Source: Tenericutes bacterium ADurb.Bin087
GTDB lineage: Bacteria; Bacillota_I; Bacilli_A; RFN20; CAG-826
Length of the DNA stretch: 64,000 nt
Reading direction: 5' to 3'
Assembly: GCA_002070905.1 (NCBI GenBank)
Contig: MWEF01000001.1
Coordinates: 1-64,000 of the forward strand
A program made the translations under genes and the position numbers. Of this stretch, positions 26,101 to 35,211 are shown piece by piece. A model generated the notes under the pieces. That model did not search any database and was not told the origin of the DNA. It saw nothing but the letters and a program-made list of their open reading frames with translations. Position 1 is the stretch's first letter; every line of letters starts with the position of its first letter.

Positions 26101-26125
26101 TTTATTTATGAAAGGGGGCATGTCA

Positions 26126-27348
26126 ATGGAATTAAATGAAAAGATAATTGCACGTTTAATTGAACCCGCTGACATTGCTTTTCTTAATCAAAAACAACCA
26201 TTTGACTTAGCGGTTCTTTACGGTGAATTAGACGAAGAGAGCCAAGCATATTTACTTAGTTTATTAACTTATGAATCACGCGCCGATCTTTTAAGCTTCC
26301 TTAATCCAGAAGACGCTGCTGAATTTTTGGAAGAAATGGAGATTGAAGAACAACAAAATATTTTAAGTTACTAAGTTACGACGCTGATAGTACAGCTGCG
26401 GTTAGCTCGCCACACTTTATTTCTTTCCCAAATACGACAACAGTTAAAAAAGCAACGTATAATACGATTGCTAATGCCGCTGATAATGATGAAATTGATG
26501 TTATTTTCTTCCACGATGAAAATAATAAATATGTAGGGGCTACTACCATTAAAGACTTAATTGCCGCTCGTTCAACAACTCCAATTAGTGAAGTTATCGA
26601 CACTAATTTCCCGTTCGTGTATGAAGACGAAAAATTTACTAGGGCATTAAAAATGATTCGTGATTATGACATATTAATGCTTCCTGTATTAACGCGTGAT
26701 GGTGAAATGATTGGGTTCGTTTCTGAAACTGACGCATTAAATTTAATGGCGGAATCGCATGAAACAATGATGCGCCAATTAGTGAAAGTTGCCGAAGATG
26801 ATGATAATCTTCCACCACATAAAACAGCCTTAACACGGTTACCGTGGCTGCTCGTCGCGGTCGTACTTAACTTACTAATCGCTGGCACACTTACATCATA
26901 CGAAGGACTTTTAAGTACTTTTGTGGGCTTAGTCTTATTCCAACCAATGATTCTTGGGATGGCTGGTAATATTGGTACACAAAGTATGGGGGTCACAATT
27001 TTAAGCTTACATAGTGGTGAAATTAAAATTAGAAAACATTTTGGGCGTGAACTTTTAATTGGATTATTAAATAGTTTTGCTTCCGGTGTCGTCGGGTTTG
27101 GTATTGTTTTCTTATTCCTTACTATTTTAGGTCAAGATAATGCTTTGATGTATGCTGCAGTAGTAGGCTTATCACTCATGTGCGCAATGATTATTAGCTC
27201 ATTAGCAGGTGTGTTAACGCCAATTATTTTGCTCGCTGTTAAGCTAGACGAAAAAGCAGCGTCTGGTCCGCTTATTACAACGATTAATGACTTCTTTGCC
27301 TTACAAATTTATTTCTTAATCGCGACACTTTTGTTTACAGTACTTTAA
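26126..27348 (+). pseudogene. mgtE: MgtE-type magnesium channel, one frameshift
   Basis: The first frame (to 26374) gives the helical MgtE N domain (LYGELDEESQAYLLSLLTYESRADLLSFLNPEDAAEFLEEM). It stops just after a lost T near 26364-26368; the +1-shifted frame resumes as LSYDADSTAAVSSPHF, two CBS domains and five membrane helices ending at 27348. The membrane part holds GLVLFQPMILGMAGNIGTQS, the MgtE pore helix. Restored length is about 408 aa. The start I prefer is 26126. Such a gene should be essential-like for Mg2+ uptake, so a read error is a serious alternative. Confidence 0.82.
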
Positions 27349-27372
27349 TAATTTAGTAGAAGAAGTAAAAAG

Positions 27373-27400
27373 AAAAGCCGGCTTAACGCCGGCATTTTTC
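27373..27400. terminator. Bidirectional terminator between mgtE and the thioredoxin-like gene
   Basis: GCCGGC (27377-27382) pairs with GCCGGC (27388-27393), flanked by AAAA on the left and TTTTT on the right. Confidence 0.82.
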
Positions 27401-27415
27401 AACTTTTCAATAATG

Positions 27416-28234
27416 TTAGACAGTATAATTTGGTCCAAATTGACCTTTATAGTTCCATGCATCAGCAATGTATTTAGCGCGATCAAGTTTTTTCGCTCCT
27501 TGAACACCGATAAAGACATTTGTAACACCAGGTTGTGGTGCTGTGTCAGTAAAGTCAATTTGTAACACGGTTGGGGTTTGGAAACGTTTGACATCCGCTG
27601 ATTCAATATCTTCAACTTGTTGCTCAGTAATACCGTCATTAATATAATAGTGGGTATTAAGTGCATCCCCAGCATACTCTTCAAAACGAGCAGCGTTACG
27701 AAGTAAGAAAGCTTCAAAAGCGGTTTCAGCATAATTATCAACTGGATCGCTATCTTCTTTCTTCCAATCTTCTTTATCTTTACGTTTTAATTCTTGATCC
27801 ACAAAGATTGTTTTAAGTTCAATCTTCCGGCCATCATCAAGTAAAGCTTTACCATCATCCGCTAAATATTCAAAGCCTTCGCGGGCATCAGTACATGCGG
27901 CACAAGCTTCGTCTTTTTGCACGAATACGACAAAGAATTTTTGGCCTTTTAAGCTTTCACTGCCACCTTCAGAGTTTTGTTTAATTTCATCAAGTAATTT
28001 ATCAGCGGCACTATTTTCCGCACCAGCAAGTGAGACTTGGAATTGTTGATAATATTTTTCCGCACTATTGTTGCGTTCATCAATTTTACGAATACCGTCA
28101 ACGACACTAGGAATAGCAAAAATGATACCAAAGATAATGCCAACGATTAAAAGCGGTTGGACCCAGGCTGTTTCTTTAATCCAGCGCCAGATAGCTACAA
28201 AGAAACCACCGATAGCACCTAAGATTTTTTTCAT
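27416..28234 (-). CDS. Membrane-anchored thioredoxin-like protein
   Basis: 272 aa: basic N-terminus, one membrane helix (~24-48), then an extracytoplasmic domain. KFFVVFVQKDEACAACTDAREGFEYL resembles a thioredoxin strand-CxxC helix, with Cys at 111 and 114; FQTPTV (~219) supplies a cis-Pro-like loop, and the IFVDQEL strand lies between. The distance from CxxC to the TP loop (~105 residues) is larger than in classic thioredoxin, implying a helical insertion. Probably a surface thiol oxidoreductase; partner unknown. AGGAGG precedes the ATG. Not a well-known family to me. Confidence 0.6.
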   Translation of the reverse strand: MKKILGAIGGFFVAIWRWIKETAWVQPLLIVGIIFGIIFAIPSVVDGIRKIDERNNSAEKYYQQFQVSLAGAENSAADKLLDEIKQNSEGGSESLKGQKFFVVFVQKDEACAACTDAREGFEYLADDGKALLDDGRKIELKTIFVDQELKRKDKEDWKKEDSDPVDNYAETAFEAFLLRNAARFEEYAGDALNTHYYINDGITEQQVEDIESADVKRFQTPTVLQIDFTDTAPQPGVTNVFIGVQGAKKLDRAKYIADAWNYKGQFGPNYTV

Positions 28235-28273
28235 GAAAAGTTCCTCCTTCTATTAAATAATAGAGCACGTATA

Positions 28274-28302
28274 ATAATAACACTCTCAACATATATTTTC
28301 AA
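28274..28302 (-). promoter_or_regulatory. Promoter of the thioredoxin-like gene
   Basis: Minus strand TTGAAA (28297-28302), 17-bp spacer, TATTAT (28274-28279). Confidence 0.55.
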
Positions 28303-28403
28303 ACAAAAGCGATAATAAAAAAAGCAATTTACTAAACTTTTGCTCAACGACCTACAAAACGAGACTCTTTTTGATTAAAACAATTGTTTTAAATAGTTAT
28401 ATT

Positions 28404-28432
28404 TTGCAAGTTTATAAAATTAAACCTATAAT
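28404..28432 (+). promoter_or_regulatory. Promoter of the YitT-family gene
   Basis: TTGCAA (28404-28409), 17-bp spacer, perfect TATAAT (28427-28432); GAGG follows before the ATG at 28450, so the leader is short (~12 nt). Confidence 0.7.
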
Positions 28433-28449
28433 TCAAGAGTGAGGTAATT

Positions 28450-29487
28450 ATGGGCATTCGTTTTGGTATCAAAAATAAAATTAGAGAGTGGCTCTCCAAA
28501 CGGCCACGATTAAAAGTGGCAACGGAATGGTTGTATCTTTTAATGTTAGTACTTATCAGTTCATTTACGTATGCGTTAGCGTTCCGTCTATTTATTAGTC
28601 CGTCGCTTGAAACACTCCATAGCGTTAGCGGTAATCAAATCGTCTTCGTTGGTGGCGGGGTGTCTGGCCTTAGTCAAAACTTAGTGAAATTAATTCATGA
28701 TATTATTGGTTGGCAAGCGATTAATCCTCGTGTTTTACAATCAGTTCTATATTTTACATTAAACATTCCAGTCTTTATTTTAGGATGGATTAAAGTTGGC
28801 CGTAGATTCACAATTTTCTCCGTTGTTAATGTTTTATTAGCATCACTTTTTATTAGTATTATTCCTGTTAGTTGGGAAAAAGCTGTCATTTATGATTCAC
28901 AATTAACACGAACATTATACGCTGGCATCCTCGCGGGCTTTAGTGCAGCAGTTGCCTTTAGTGGCAATGTGAGCAGTGGCGGGATGGATATTATCGCCTA
29001 TTATTTTGCCAATAAGAAAAGTGAAGGTGTTGGTAAATATAATGTGCTCTTTAATGTCATCGTTGTAAGTTTCTACTTTATCCTCAATTTAATTCACCCA
29101 AGTACAAATATTGATATTGCCAATACAAACTATACGAGCGCGAATGTCGCAACGACAAGTTTTATTTCAAGTGTAACTTATCTTGTAATGAATTCATTTG
29201 TGATTGATTTAATTAATGTCCGCAATAAGAAGTCGCAAGTGCAAATTATTACTAATGATGAGGAACTGGCAAAGATTCTTATTTCTAATTTCCCTCATGG
29301 AGCGACGACGATTAAAGGTGTTGGTGTTTATTCACAAAGTGAAAAGTCAATTATTTATATGACTGTTTCTTCAAATGAAGTAAATGATGTTGTCCGTCTA
29401 ACCCATCAAGTTGATCCAAAAGCTTTTATTAATGTTTATGATTTAAGGCAGGTGTTTGGTAAATTTTTTATTTCACCAATTAAATAA
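28450..29487 (+). CDS. YitT family membrane protein (DUF161/DUF2179)
   Basis: 345 aa. After a basic start, five to six membrane helices carry the YitT hallmarks GGGVSGLSQ (first helix pair) and AAVAFSGNVSSGGMDII (second repeat, GGxxGG-like). The C-terminal ~90 residues form the DUF2179 alpha/beta domain (VQIITNDEELAKILI, GATTIKGVGVYS, VYDLRQVFGKFF). Function of the family is unsettled. It is single and flanked by terminators. Confidence 0.88.
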   Translation: MGIRFGIKNKIREWLSKRPRLKVATEWLYLLMLVLISSFTYALAFRLFISPSLETLHSVSGNQIVFVGGGVSGLSQNLVKLIHDIIGWQAINPRVLQSVLYFTLNIPVFILGWIKVGRRFTIFSVVNVLLASLFISIIPVSWEKAVIYDSQLTRTLYAGILAGFSAAVAFSGNVSSGGMDIIAYYFANKKSEGVGKYNVLFNVIVVSFYFILNLIHPSTNIDIANTNYTSANVATTSFISSVTYLVMNSFVIDLINVRNKKSQVQIITNDEELAKILISNFPHGATTIKGVGVYSQSEKSIIYMTVSSNEVNDVVRLTHQVDPKAFINVYDLRQVFGKFFISPIK

Positions 29488-29506
29488 AGAATATAAAAAG
29501 TATAAA

Positions 29507-29536
29507 GAAAATGCGCCTTGTACAAGCGCATTTTTT
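29507..29536. terminator. Bidirectional terminator
   Basis: AAAATGCGC and GCGCATTTTTT (29511-29516 with 29526-29531) between convergent genes. Confidence 0.85.
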
Positions 29537-29552
29537 ATCATAATGTTTATCT

Positions 29553-32495
29553 TTATCGCATTCTAATAGCATCAATTGGTTTCTTGCGACTAAGGCGGAA
29601 AACAGGGATGAAACTAGAAATAAACGCGACACCAAAAGCAATGAGAATTAAGAGCGCAAATTGGCGAAGTCCAACATTAATAAAGGAAAGATAGAAGTTA
29701 ATACTCTTCCCAACATAATGATTAATAACGCGGGCACCAATAATGGCAACAATGAGCGCAACGATTAGATTAATCGAAGCGATGATCCCTGCTTCATTCA
29801 TAAAGATTGAGGAAACATCAATTCCGCGCGCCCCAATTGCCCGTAAGATTCCGATTTCTTGTTTCTTAAAGGCGACACTAAGTGTAATGAAGTTTAAAAG
29901 CAGGAGTGCAGCAAAGATGGCAAAGATAACACCAGCGACAACAAATAAGCGGGAAATTATTTCAATAAATTCACCAATAAAGTTAATCATCGATGAAACT
30001 TCATTATTAGTGCGGTAATATAATCCTTCTTTTTGATGTAATAAATCGTTATTGAGATTCACTAATTTAGTGATAAGGGTTCGTGAGTTACCATGATAGG
30101 TAATCGCTAAGTCATAAGCGCCTTGCCGCGAAAGTCGTAAACTCGGTGCATCATTTTCTTGGATGAAAATGCTGATATCTTCCCAGGCATAATTGAAGCG
30201 TAAGTAGTCAAACGTAAAGCCAACGACCCGCAGGGTTTTATTAAGCTCGTCACCACTATAACTAGCAAGATTAAATGACACGCTGAATGGGTCAAAATCA
30301 TTTTTTATGCGGGCATTAACAAGTGGGCTAATTTGATTTTTGCCTGTTAATGCTGGCTGAAACGGATTTGTGTCATAGAAAGTTGTGAGCAATTCATTAG
30401 CGTAATATGTCCGGTATTTAGTTTGTTCGACGCCCGTCCATGTTGTGTAAGCAGGAACATCATCGGGACTAGCAAACCCATAGGCTGTATAATATTCGCG
30501 GAGCATGTTTTCAATCGCTGCATCATTATCTGCGGTTCCAACAATCATGGCAATAAATTGATTTTTAGCGGCTTCAACAGAATCATTTAATCCTCCTGGA
30601 ATATCTTGCCACATATATGCATTCGCGCTTAAAACAATGTCAAATGGCGCCAAATTATCTAAAGTAATATCATCATTGAATAAGACAACATCATCACGAA
30701 GCGCTAAAGTTTCAATGCGGTCAAAGCGATTAAGATAAATGGATAAATCAATATAATCAGTGCTCGTTAAGTTTACGTAGCTGTCAATCGGAACTTGATA
30801 TTGGCGATTAAATTCAACTTGCATATTAAATACAGAAGGATGGACGAGGAGTGAAGTATGGAAACCACTCGCTAAATATTCACGAATTTGCATTATCGTT
30901 ACATAATCAATTAAGTCTTCTTCATTATTGGCAGTATCACCACTAGTAAAGCGCTCAATGTCTAATTGGGTAGCAAAAACGCCCGTAATTGTAAACTGTT
31001 CATTTAACTTTTTACCGACTAAGTCTTCGGGCTTTTCAATTTTATATTTAAACCCGGCCGCATTTACATACCCATATTTCTTAAAGCCTTGATAAACATA
31101 TTCTGGCACAGCGGCTTCGGTGGTAACTGTTGGCAATTCGCCAGCGAGCAAAGTAAGATGCGCGGTATTTAAGTCTGCTGCTGTAAGGGTAACAAGTGAA
31201 CCGATGCCAAAATTATAAAGATCAAACCCGTACTCTGGCCGTTCATCAAAATTATTCGTGTAACTATATTCAATGGTCACGGCAGGGAAGAACTCAAGCT
31301 CCTCATCAATTTTCTGGAGTTCAATTAGATCTTCATCCTCAAGACGTAGATTACGGGTATAGGTCCAACTATCATCATACGGACTTTTTATGCGTTCATA
31401 TTTTGAAATTGTGGAGTACTTTATATCTAAATCAAGCATTGTATTGATTGTAGATTGTGTGCGTTTAAAAGATGCCATCGCATCTGTTAAGCCAAACATG
31501 GAAAAAGCAGTGGAGGCTAAGATGATACTTAAGACTAAACGCCCTGTTTTATGTTTTAAGGCGCTAGCGCCAATTTTAAGGGCGGACTTAAAGGGCATCT
31601 TTGATTTAATAAGTTCTAACTTTTCTGTTTTCGGATAAGCTTGTGGTTGTATAGTATCTTTAAATTCATAATCGTTATTTAACACCTTAATTAATGTTTT
31701 ATTGCGGTTTTGCCGTAAATATTCGTTAATTTTAGCTAAATCTTCCGTAGTTAATTCATATCCCGCTGTGACTGTAATTCCCTCTTCACTAAAGACTGTT
31801 TTTAATTCTTGTGCTTCATTTTTTTCTTTTGAAACATCACGAATTACTTTTCCATCACTAAACTCAATAATGCGGTCCCCATAATTTTCCGCGAATTCAT
31901 GGTCATGGGTAACAACGATGACAAGTTTATCTTTTGATAACTTTTTTAGTGTTTCAAAAAGTTGCTTCCCAGTTGCACTATCAAGTGCACCAGTTGGCTC
32001 ATCGGCCATAATAATTTGTGGATTCTTAACAAGTGCACGGGCAATGGCCACACGTTGTTTTTGCCCACCCGATAATGTATTTGGTTTGCGATGCGCATAA
32101 CCTTGCATATCAAGAATGTTTAAAATTTCATTAATTTTTTCATTTGAGGCTTTAAGCCCTTGAAGTTCAAGGGCGATACCGATATTTTGGCCAACTGTAA
32201 AGTCGTTTAAAATATTGTATTCTTGAAAAATGAAGCCGACCATTGTATTGCGGTAACTATCATATTCATCTTGCTTAAACTTTTTAGTGGATTTTCCTTT
32301 AATAAGTAAGTCACCACCAGTGGCTTGATCAAGACCGCCAATGACATTTAATAAAGTTGATTTTCCTGAACCAGATTTCCCTAACACAAACACCATTCCT
32401 GTTTCGGGAAAAACGAGTGAAACATCATCAAGTGCCTTTACAGTAGGGCCTTTCTTTTGGGTATAATACCTTTTTATATTGACAAGCTCTAACAT
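29553..32495 (-). CDS. MacB-like ABC transporter, ATPase fused to FtsX-type permease
   Basis: 980 aa. Residues ~1-225 form a LolD/MacB-type ATPase (Walker A GKSGSGKST at 39-47, Q-loop FIFQEYN, signature LSGGQKQR, Walker B IIMADEPTGALD, H-loop). After a linker, one helix (~325) begins the permease. A large extracytoplasmic domain (~350-850) follows, then the last three helices with the FtsX motif FKKQEIGILRAIGARG and the ending RKKPIDAIRMR. This is the tripartite-independent Gram-positive type that handles peptides, lipoproteins or cell-wall signals. No adjacent two-component system is present. Substrate unknown. Confidence 0.88.
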   Translation of the reverse strand: MLELVNIKRYYTQKKGPTVKALDDVSLVFPETGMVFVLGKSGSGKSTLLNVIGGLDQATGGDLLIKGKSTKKFKQDEYDSYRNTMVGFIFQEYNILNDFTVGQNIGIALELQGLKASNEKINEILNILDMQGYAHRKPNTLSGGQKQRVAIARALVKNPQIIMADEPTGALDSATGKQLFETLKKLSKDKLVIVVTHDHEFAENYGDRIIEFSDGKVIRDVSKEKNEAQELKTVFSEEGITVTAGYELTTEDLAKINEYLRQNRNKTLIKVLNNDYEFKDTIQPQAYPKTEKLELIKSKMPFKSALKIGASALKHKTGRLVLSIILASTAFSMFGLTDAMASFKRTQSTINTMLDLDIKYSTISKYERIKSPYDDSWTYTRNLRLEDEDLIELQKIDEELEFFPAVTIEYSYTNNFDERPEYGFDLYNFGIGSLVTLTAADLNTAHLTLLAGELPTVTTEAAVPEYVYQGFKKYGYVNAAGFKYKIEKPEDLVGKKLNEQFTITGVFATQLDIERFTSGDTANNEEDLIDYVTIMQIREYLASGFHTSLLVHPSVFNMQVEFNRQYQVPIDSYVNLTSTDYIDLSIYLNRFDRIETLALRDDVVLFNDDITLDNLAPFDIVLSANAYMWQDIPGGLNDSVEAAKNQFIAMIVGTADNDAAIENMLREYYTAYGFASPDDVPAYTTWTGVEQTKYRTYYANELLTTFYDTNPFQPALTGKNQISPLVNARIKNDFDPFSVSFNLASYSGDELNKTLRVVGFTFDYLRFNYAWEDISIFIQENDAPSLRLSRQGAYDLAITYHGNSRTLITKLVNLNNDLLHQKEGLYYRTNNEVSSMINFIGEFIEIISRLFVVAGVIFAIFAALLLLNFITLSVAFKKQEIGILRAIGARGIDVSSIFMNEAGIIASINLIVALIVAIIGARVINHYVGKSINFYLSFINVGLRQFALLILIAFGVAFISSFIPVFRLSRKKPIDAIRMR

Positions 32496-32594
32496 AAAAA
32501 ACTCCTTATTCCTATTTTGTATAATAAATTATAGCATTATAATAAGATAAGAAGCACATTTGCATTATTCTCTTTAATTTGTAATTAAAAAGAC

Positions 32595-32600
32595 TATAAT
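32595..32600 (+). promoter_or_regulatory. -10 box of the CDF gene, leaderless position
   Basis: Perfect TATAAT ending 8 nt before the ATG at 32608; predicted +1 at 32607. No Shine-Dalgarno between. Confidence 0.6.
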
Positions 32601-32607
32601 ACAAGAT

Positions 32608-33474
32608 ATGAGAAACAAACAACTACGCACACTTTTAGCAGTAACGCTGACCTTAAATATTATCCTAGCGATTATTAAGCTAGGTGCAGGTTATTTATAT
32701 AATTCGCCTTCGCTTGTCGGTGATGGCTTTAATTCGTTTTTCGATATTTTTATTAGTGTGATGCTCCTTATTGTGATGAAGACCGCAAGTCGCGCTCCCG
32801 ATGAGAATCATCATTATGGTCACCAAAAATATGAAGGTTTAATCTTCTTTGGTCTTGGTCTATTTATTTTATTTACGACGCTCTTATTAGGGGTTAATAC
32901 CGTTAAAGATTTTATTGCTTATTTTAAGGGAGCTGAATACACTTTGCCTGGAACTCCCGCTTTAATTGTAGCGATTGTAAGTGTCTTTATTAAAGTGTTT
33001 ATGTTTGTGATTAATTATCGGGCGTACCTAAAACTTAAGCGACCAGCGCTCAAAGGTGATGCGATTAATCACTTGTCTGATATCTTTGCAACAGCGGTCA
33101 GTATTATTTCGATTGTGCTTGCTAAATTTAACTTTTATATTTTCGAATATATCGGAACATTAATTATTTGTGTGATTATTATTAATTCAAGTCTTAATAT
33201 TGTAAAAGAAGCAGCCTATTACTTAACGGATGCTTCACCTAGTAAAAAAACAGTCAATAATATTCGCGAGTGTATCTTAAGTGTTGAAGGTGTCATTTGT
33301 GTTGATGACTTAAAAGTACGGCGGCATATGAATAATTATTATGTCGATGTTGAAATTGGTGTGCAAAAAGATTTAATCTTAGAAGAAGCACACGCGATTA
33401 GTGAAAAAGTCCATGCGTTAGTGGAAGCTAACTTCAAAGTATTACATTGTCACGTTCATATTAATCCGCACTAA
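32608..33474 (+). CDS. Cation diffusion facilitator (CDF) family transporter
   Basis: 288-aa proton-coupled exporter of divalent metals (zinc, iron or manganese type). Six membrane helices. Helix II carries SLVGDGFNSFFDIF (metal site D-x3-D), helix V HLSDIFATAVSI (H-x3-D), and the linker DENHHYGHQKYEGL between helices II and III has the conserved HxxGH pattern. The C-terminal ~85 residues form the cytoplasmic ferredoxin-like domain (VEGVICVDDLKVRRHMNNYYVDVEI). It is expressed from what looks like a leaderless transcript. Confidence 0.93.
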   Translation: MRNKQLRTLLAVTLTLNIILAIIKLGAGYLYNSPSLVGDGFNSFFDIFISVMLLIVMKTASRAPDENHHYGHQKYEGLIFFGLGLFILFTTLLLGVNTVKDFIAYFKGAEYTLPGTPALIVAIVSVFIKVFMFVINYRAYLKLKRPALKGDAINHLSDIFATAVSIISIVLAKFNFYIFEYIGTLIICVIIINSSLNIVKEAAYYLTDASPSKKTVNNIRECILSVEGVICVDDLKVRRHMNNYYVDVEIGVQKDLILEEAHAISEKVHALVEANFKVLHCHVHINPH

Positions 33475-33500
33475 TTGGTGCTCAATTGTAAAGATTATTC

Positions 33501-33549
33501 GGTTTTTAACTTATAAAAAAAATTTTATTAGTTAAAGACCTATTTTTAC
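33501..33549 (+). terminator. Hairpin after the CDF gene (probable terminator)
   Basis: Eleven-base arms (33501-33511 and 33530-33540, one mismatch) with an inner AT stem, followed by TATTTTTA. Confidence 0.6.
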
Positions 33550-33557
33550 TTTTATAT

Positions 33558-33573
33558 TATGTATAATATACAT
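33558..33573. promoter_or_regulatory. Palindromic -10 region before upp
   Basis: TATGTATAATATACAT contains TATAAT (33562-33567) inside a 7+1+7 dyad identical in 16 bases to the site at 17026. AGGAGG follows before the upp ATG. Confidence 0.55.
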
Positions 33574-33596
33574 GGATGGTTTAAATAGGAGGACTT

Positions 33597-34223
33597 ATGG
33601 TTTTTGAAATTAAACACCCGCTGATTGCTGTTAAGCTCTCAATCATGCGCGATGAAAAGACAAAATCAAAGGAATTTCGTGAATCACTCGATGAAATTGC
33701 TTCGCTAATGTCATATGAAATATTTAAAGACATTGGTACTTACCCTTCAGACGATACATTTATGACCCCGACGGGCATAGAACTACAGAAAATTAAATTG
33801 AATTATAAGATTATTCTTGTCCCAATTCTAAGAGCGGGGATTGGAATGGTTGATGGCATAAGAAATATGATTCCGACCGCAAGGATTGGACACATTGGTA
33901 TATATCGTGATGAAAAAACTTTAGAACCACACGAATATTATTTTAAATTGCCCAAGGTTGAGAATCCACTTGTCGTTTTAGTTGATCCAATGCTTGCCAC
34001 TGGTGGCAGTGCAGTTGCGGCCATTTCCGCGATTAAAGCACGGGGCTATAACAATATTCGAATGGCTACACTTGTAGCAAGCCCAATCGGCATTGAGCGC
34101 GTAAGTAAAGCGCATCCTGATGTGAATATTTACGTCGCCGCCATTGATGAAAAATTAAATGAACATGGTTACATCTTGCCAGGGTTAGGTGATGCCGGTG
34201 ACCGCATCTTTGGAACGAGGTAA
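33597..34223 (+). CDS. upp: Uracil phosphoribosyltransferase
   Basis: 208-aa enzyme forming UMP from uracil and PRPP. Signs: LSIMRDEKTKSKEFRE (N-terminal), VPILRAGIGMVDGI, the PRPP loop VLVDPMLATGGSAVAAI (~128-145), and the uracil-binding end IDEKLNEHGYILPGLGDAGDRIFGT. AGGAGG 6 nt upstream. First gene of the salvage cluster upp-prs-DUF1846-hpt. Confidence 0.97.
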   Translation: MVFEIKHPLIAVKLSIMRDEKTKSKEFRESLDEIASLMSYEIFKDIGTYPSDDTFMTPTGIELQKIKLNYKIILVPILRAGIGMVDGIRNMIPTARIGHIGIYRDEKTLEPHEYYFKLPKVENPLVVLVDPMLATGGSAVAAISAIKARGYNNIRMATLVASPIGIERVSKAHPDVNIYVAAIDEKLNEHGYILPGLGDAGDRIFGTR

Positions 34224-34228
34224 CGATT

Positions 34229-35197
34229 ATGAACTTTAGTACGAATGCATGTATATTTTCATTAACTGCAAATAAACAATTAACAGAACAAGTTGCTACA
34301 TTGCTTGGTGTTCCAGTATCTGAAGCAATTGTTACACATTTTGCTGATGGGGAAACACTTTGTGAACCTATTAGTTCAATTCGCGGGAAGAATTGTTATG
34401 TTATTCAGTCTACTTGTAAACCAGTAAATGAACGACTAATGGAAATTCTAATTTTCGCCGATGCTTTAAAAAGAGCGTCCGCTAGATCAGTTAATATTGT
34501 AATGCCCTATTTTGGGTATGCACGTCAAGATCGTAAAAACAAACCACGTCAACCAATCACTGGCCGTCTTGTTGCTGATTTAATTCATGCAGCTGGCATT
34601 AATCGTGTTGTAGTTATTGATTTGCACGCCCCACAAATTCAAGGCTTTTTCACTTGTTTAGTCGATGAAATGACAGCGGTACCATTTTTGGCAAAATATT
34701 TTAAAGATAAAGTCGATGATGATTGGGTGATTGTTTCGCCAGATCACGGCGGAATGGCACGGGCGCGTCGTGTTGCCGAATTTTTACATAAGCCATTAGC
34801 CATTATCGATAAAAGACGACCAAAACCAAATGAAGCGACGATTAGTCACGTAATTGGTGATGTTAAAGATAAACATTGTTTAGTAATTGATGACATTATT
34901 GATACTGGTGGTAGTTCGCGTGTAGGGGCACTTGCACTTTTAGAGCATGGCGCTAAATCTGTGCGCATTGCAGCGACGCATGGTGTTTTTTCACCAGGTT
35001 CCGAAGTAAAATTATATGATGGCGATATTTTTAAAGAAATTGTCGTTACTGACTCAATCCCAACACCAGAACACATGAAAGGGAAACCGCTTACTGTCCT
35101 GTCGCTTGCACCAATGATTGCTAAAGCAATTGAACATATTAATTCGGGACGATCACTAACGATTGTCTACGAAATGTTTAGTAATACTGAAGAATAA
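34229..35197 (+). CDS. prs: Ribose-phosphate pyrophosphokinase (PRPP synthetase)
   Basis: 322 aa. Makes PRPP, the co-substrate of both phosphoribosyltransferases in this cluster. Motifs: FADGETL (start), flexible loop YFGYARQDRKNKPR, LHAPQIQGFF, SPDHGGMARARRVA, PRPP loop LVIDDIIDTGGSS, and the end TDSIP. It begins 5 bp after upp. One oddity is the late position compared with the usual prs next to glmU. Confidence 0.95.
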   Translation: MNFSTNACIFSLTANKQLTEQVATLLGVPVSEAIVTHFADGETLCEPISSIRGKNCYVIQSTCKPVNERLMEILIFADALKRASARSVNIVMPYFGYARQDRKNKPRQPITGRLVADLIHAAGINRVVVIDLHAPQIQGFFTCLVDEMTAVPFLAKYFKDKVDDDWVIVSPDHGGMARARRVAEFLHKPLAIIDKRRPKPNEATISHVIGDVKDKHCLVIDDIIDTGGSSRVGALALLEHGAKSVRIAATHGVFSPGSEVKLYDGDIFKEIVVTDSIPTPEHMKGKPLTVLSLAPMIAKAIEHINSGRSLTIVYEMFSNTEE

Positions 35198-35211
35198 AGG
35201 GGCTAAAGTTA

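Noticed and set aside
26111-26117. mgtE as another leaderless gene starting at 26108
   Set aside because: The -10 spacing fits, but a clear AAAGGGGG ribosome site lies just after that ATG and points to the ATG at 26126.
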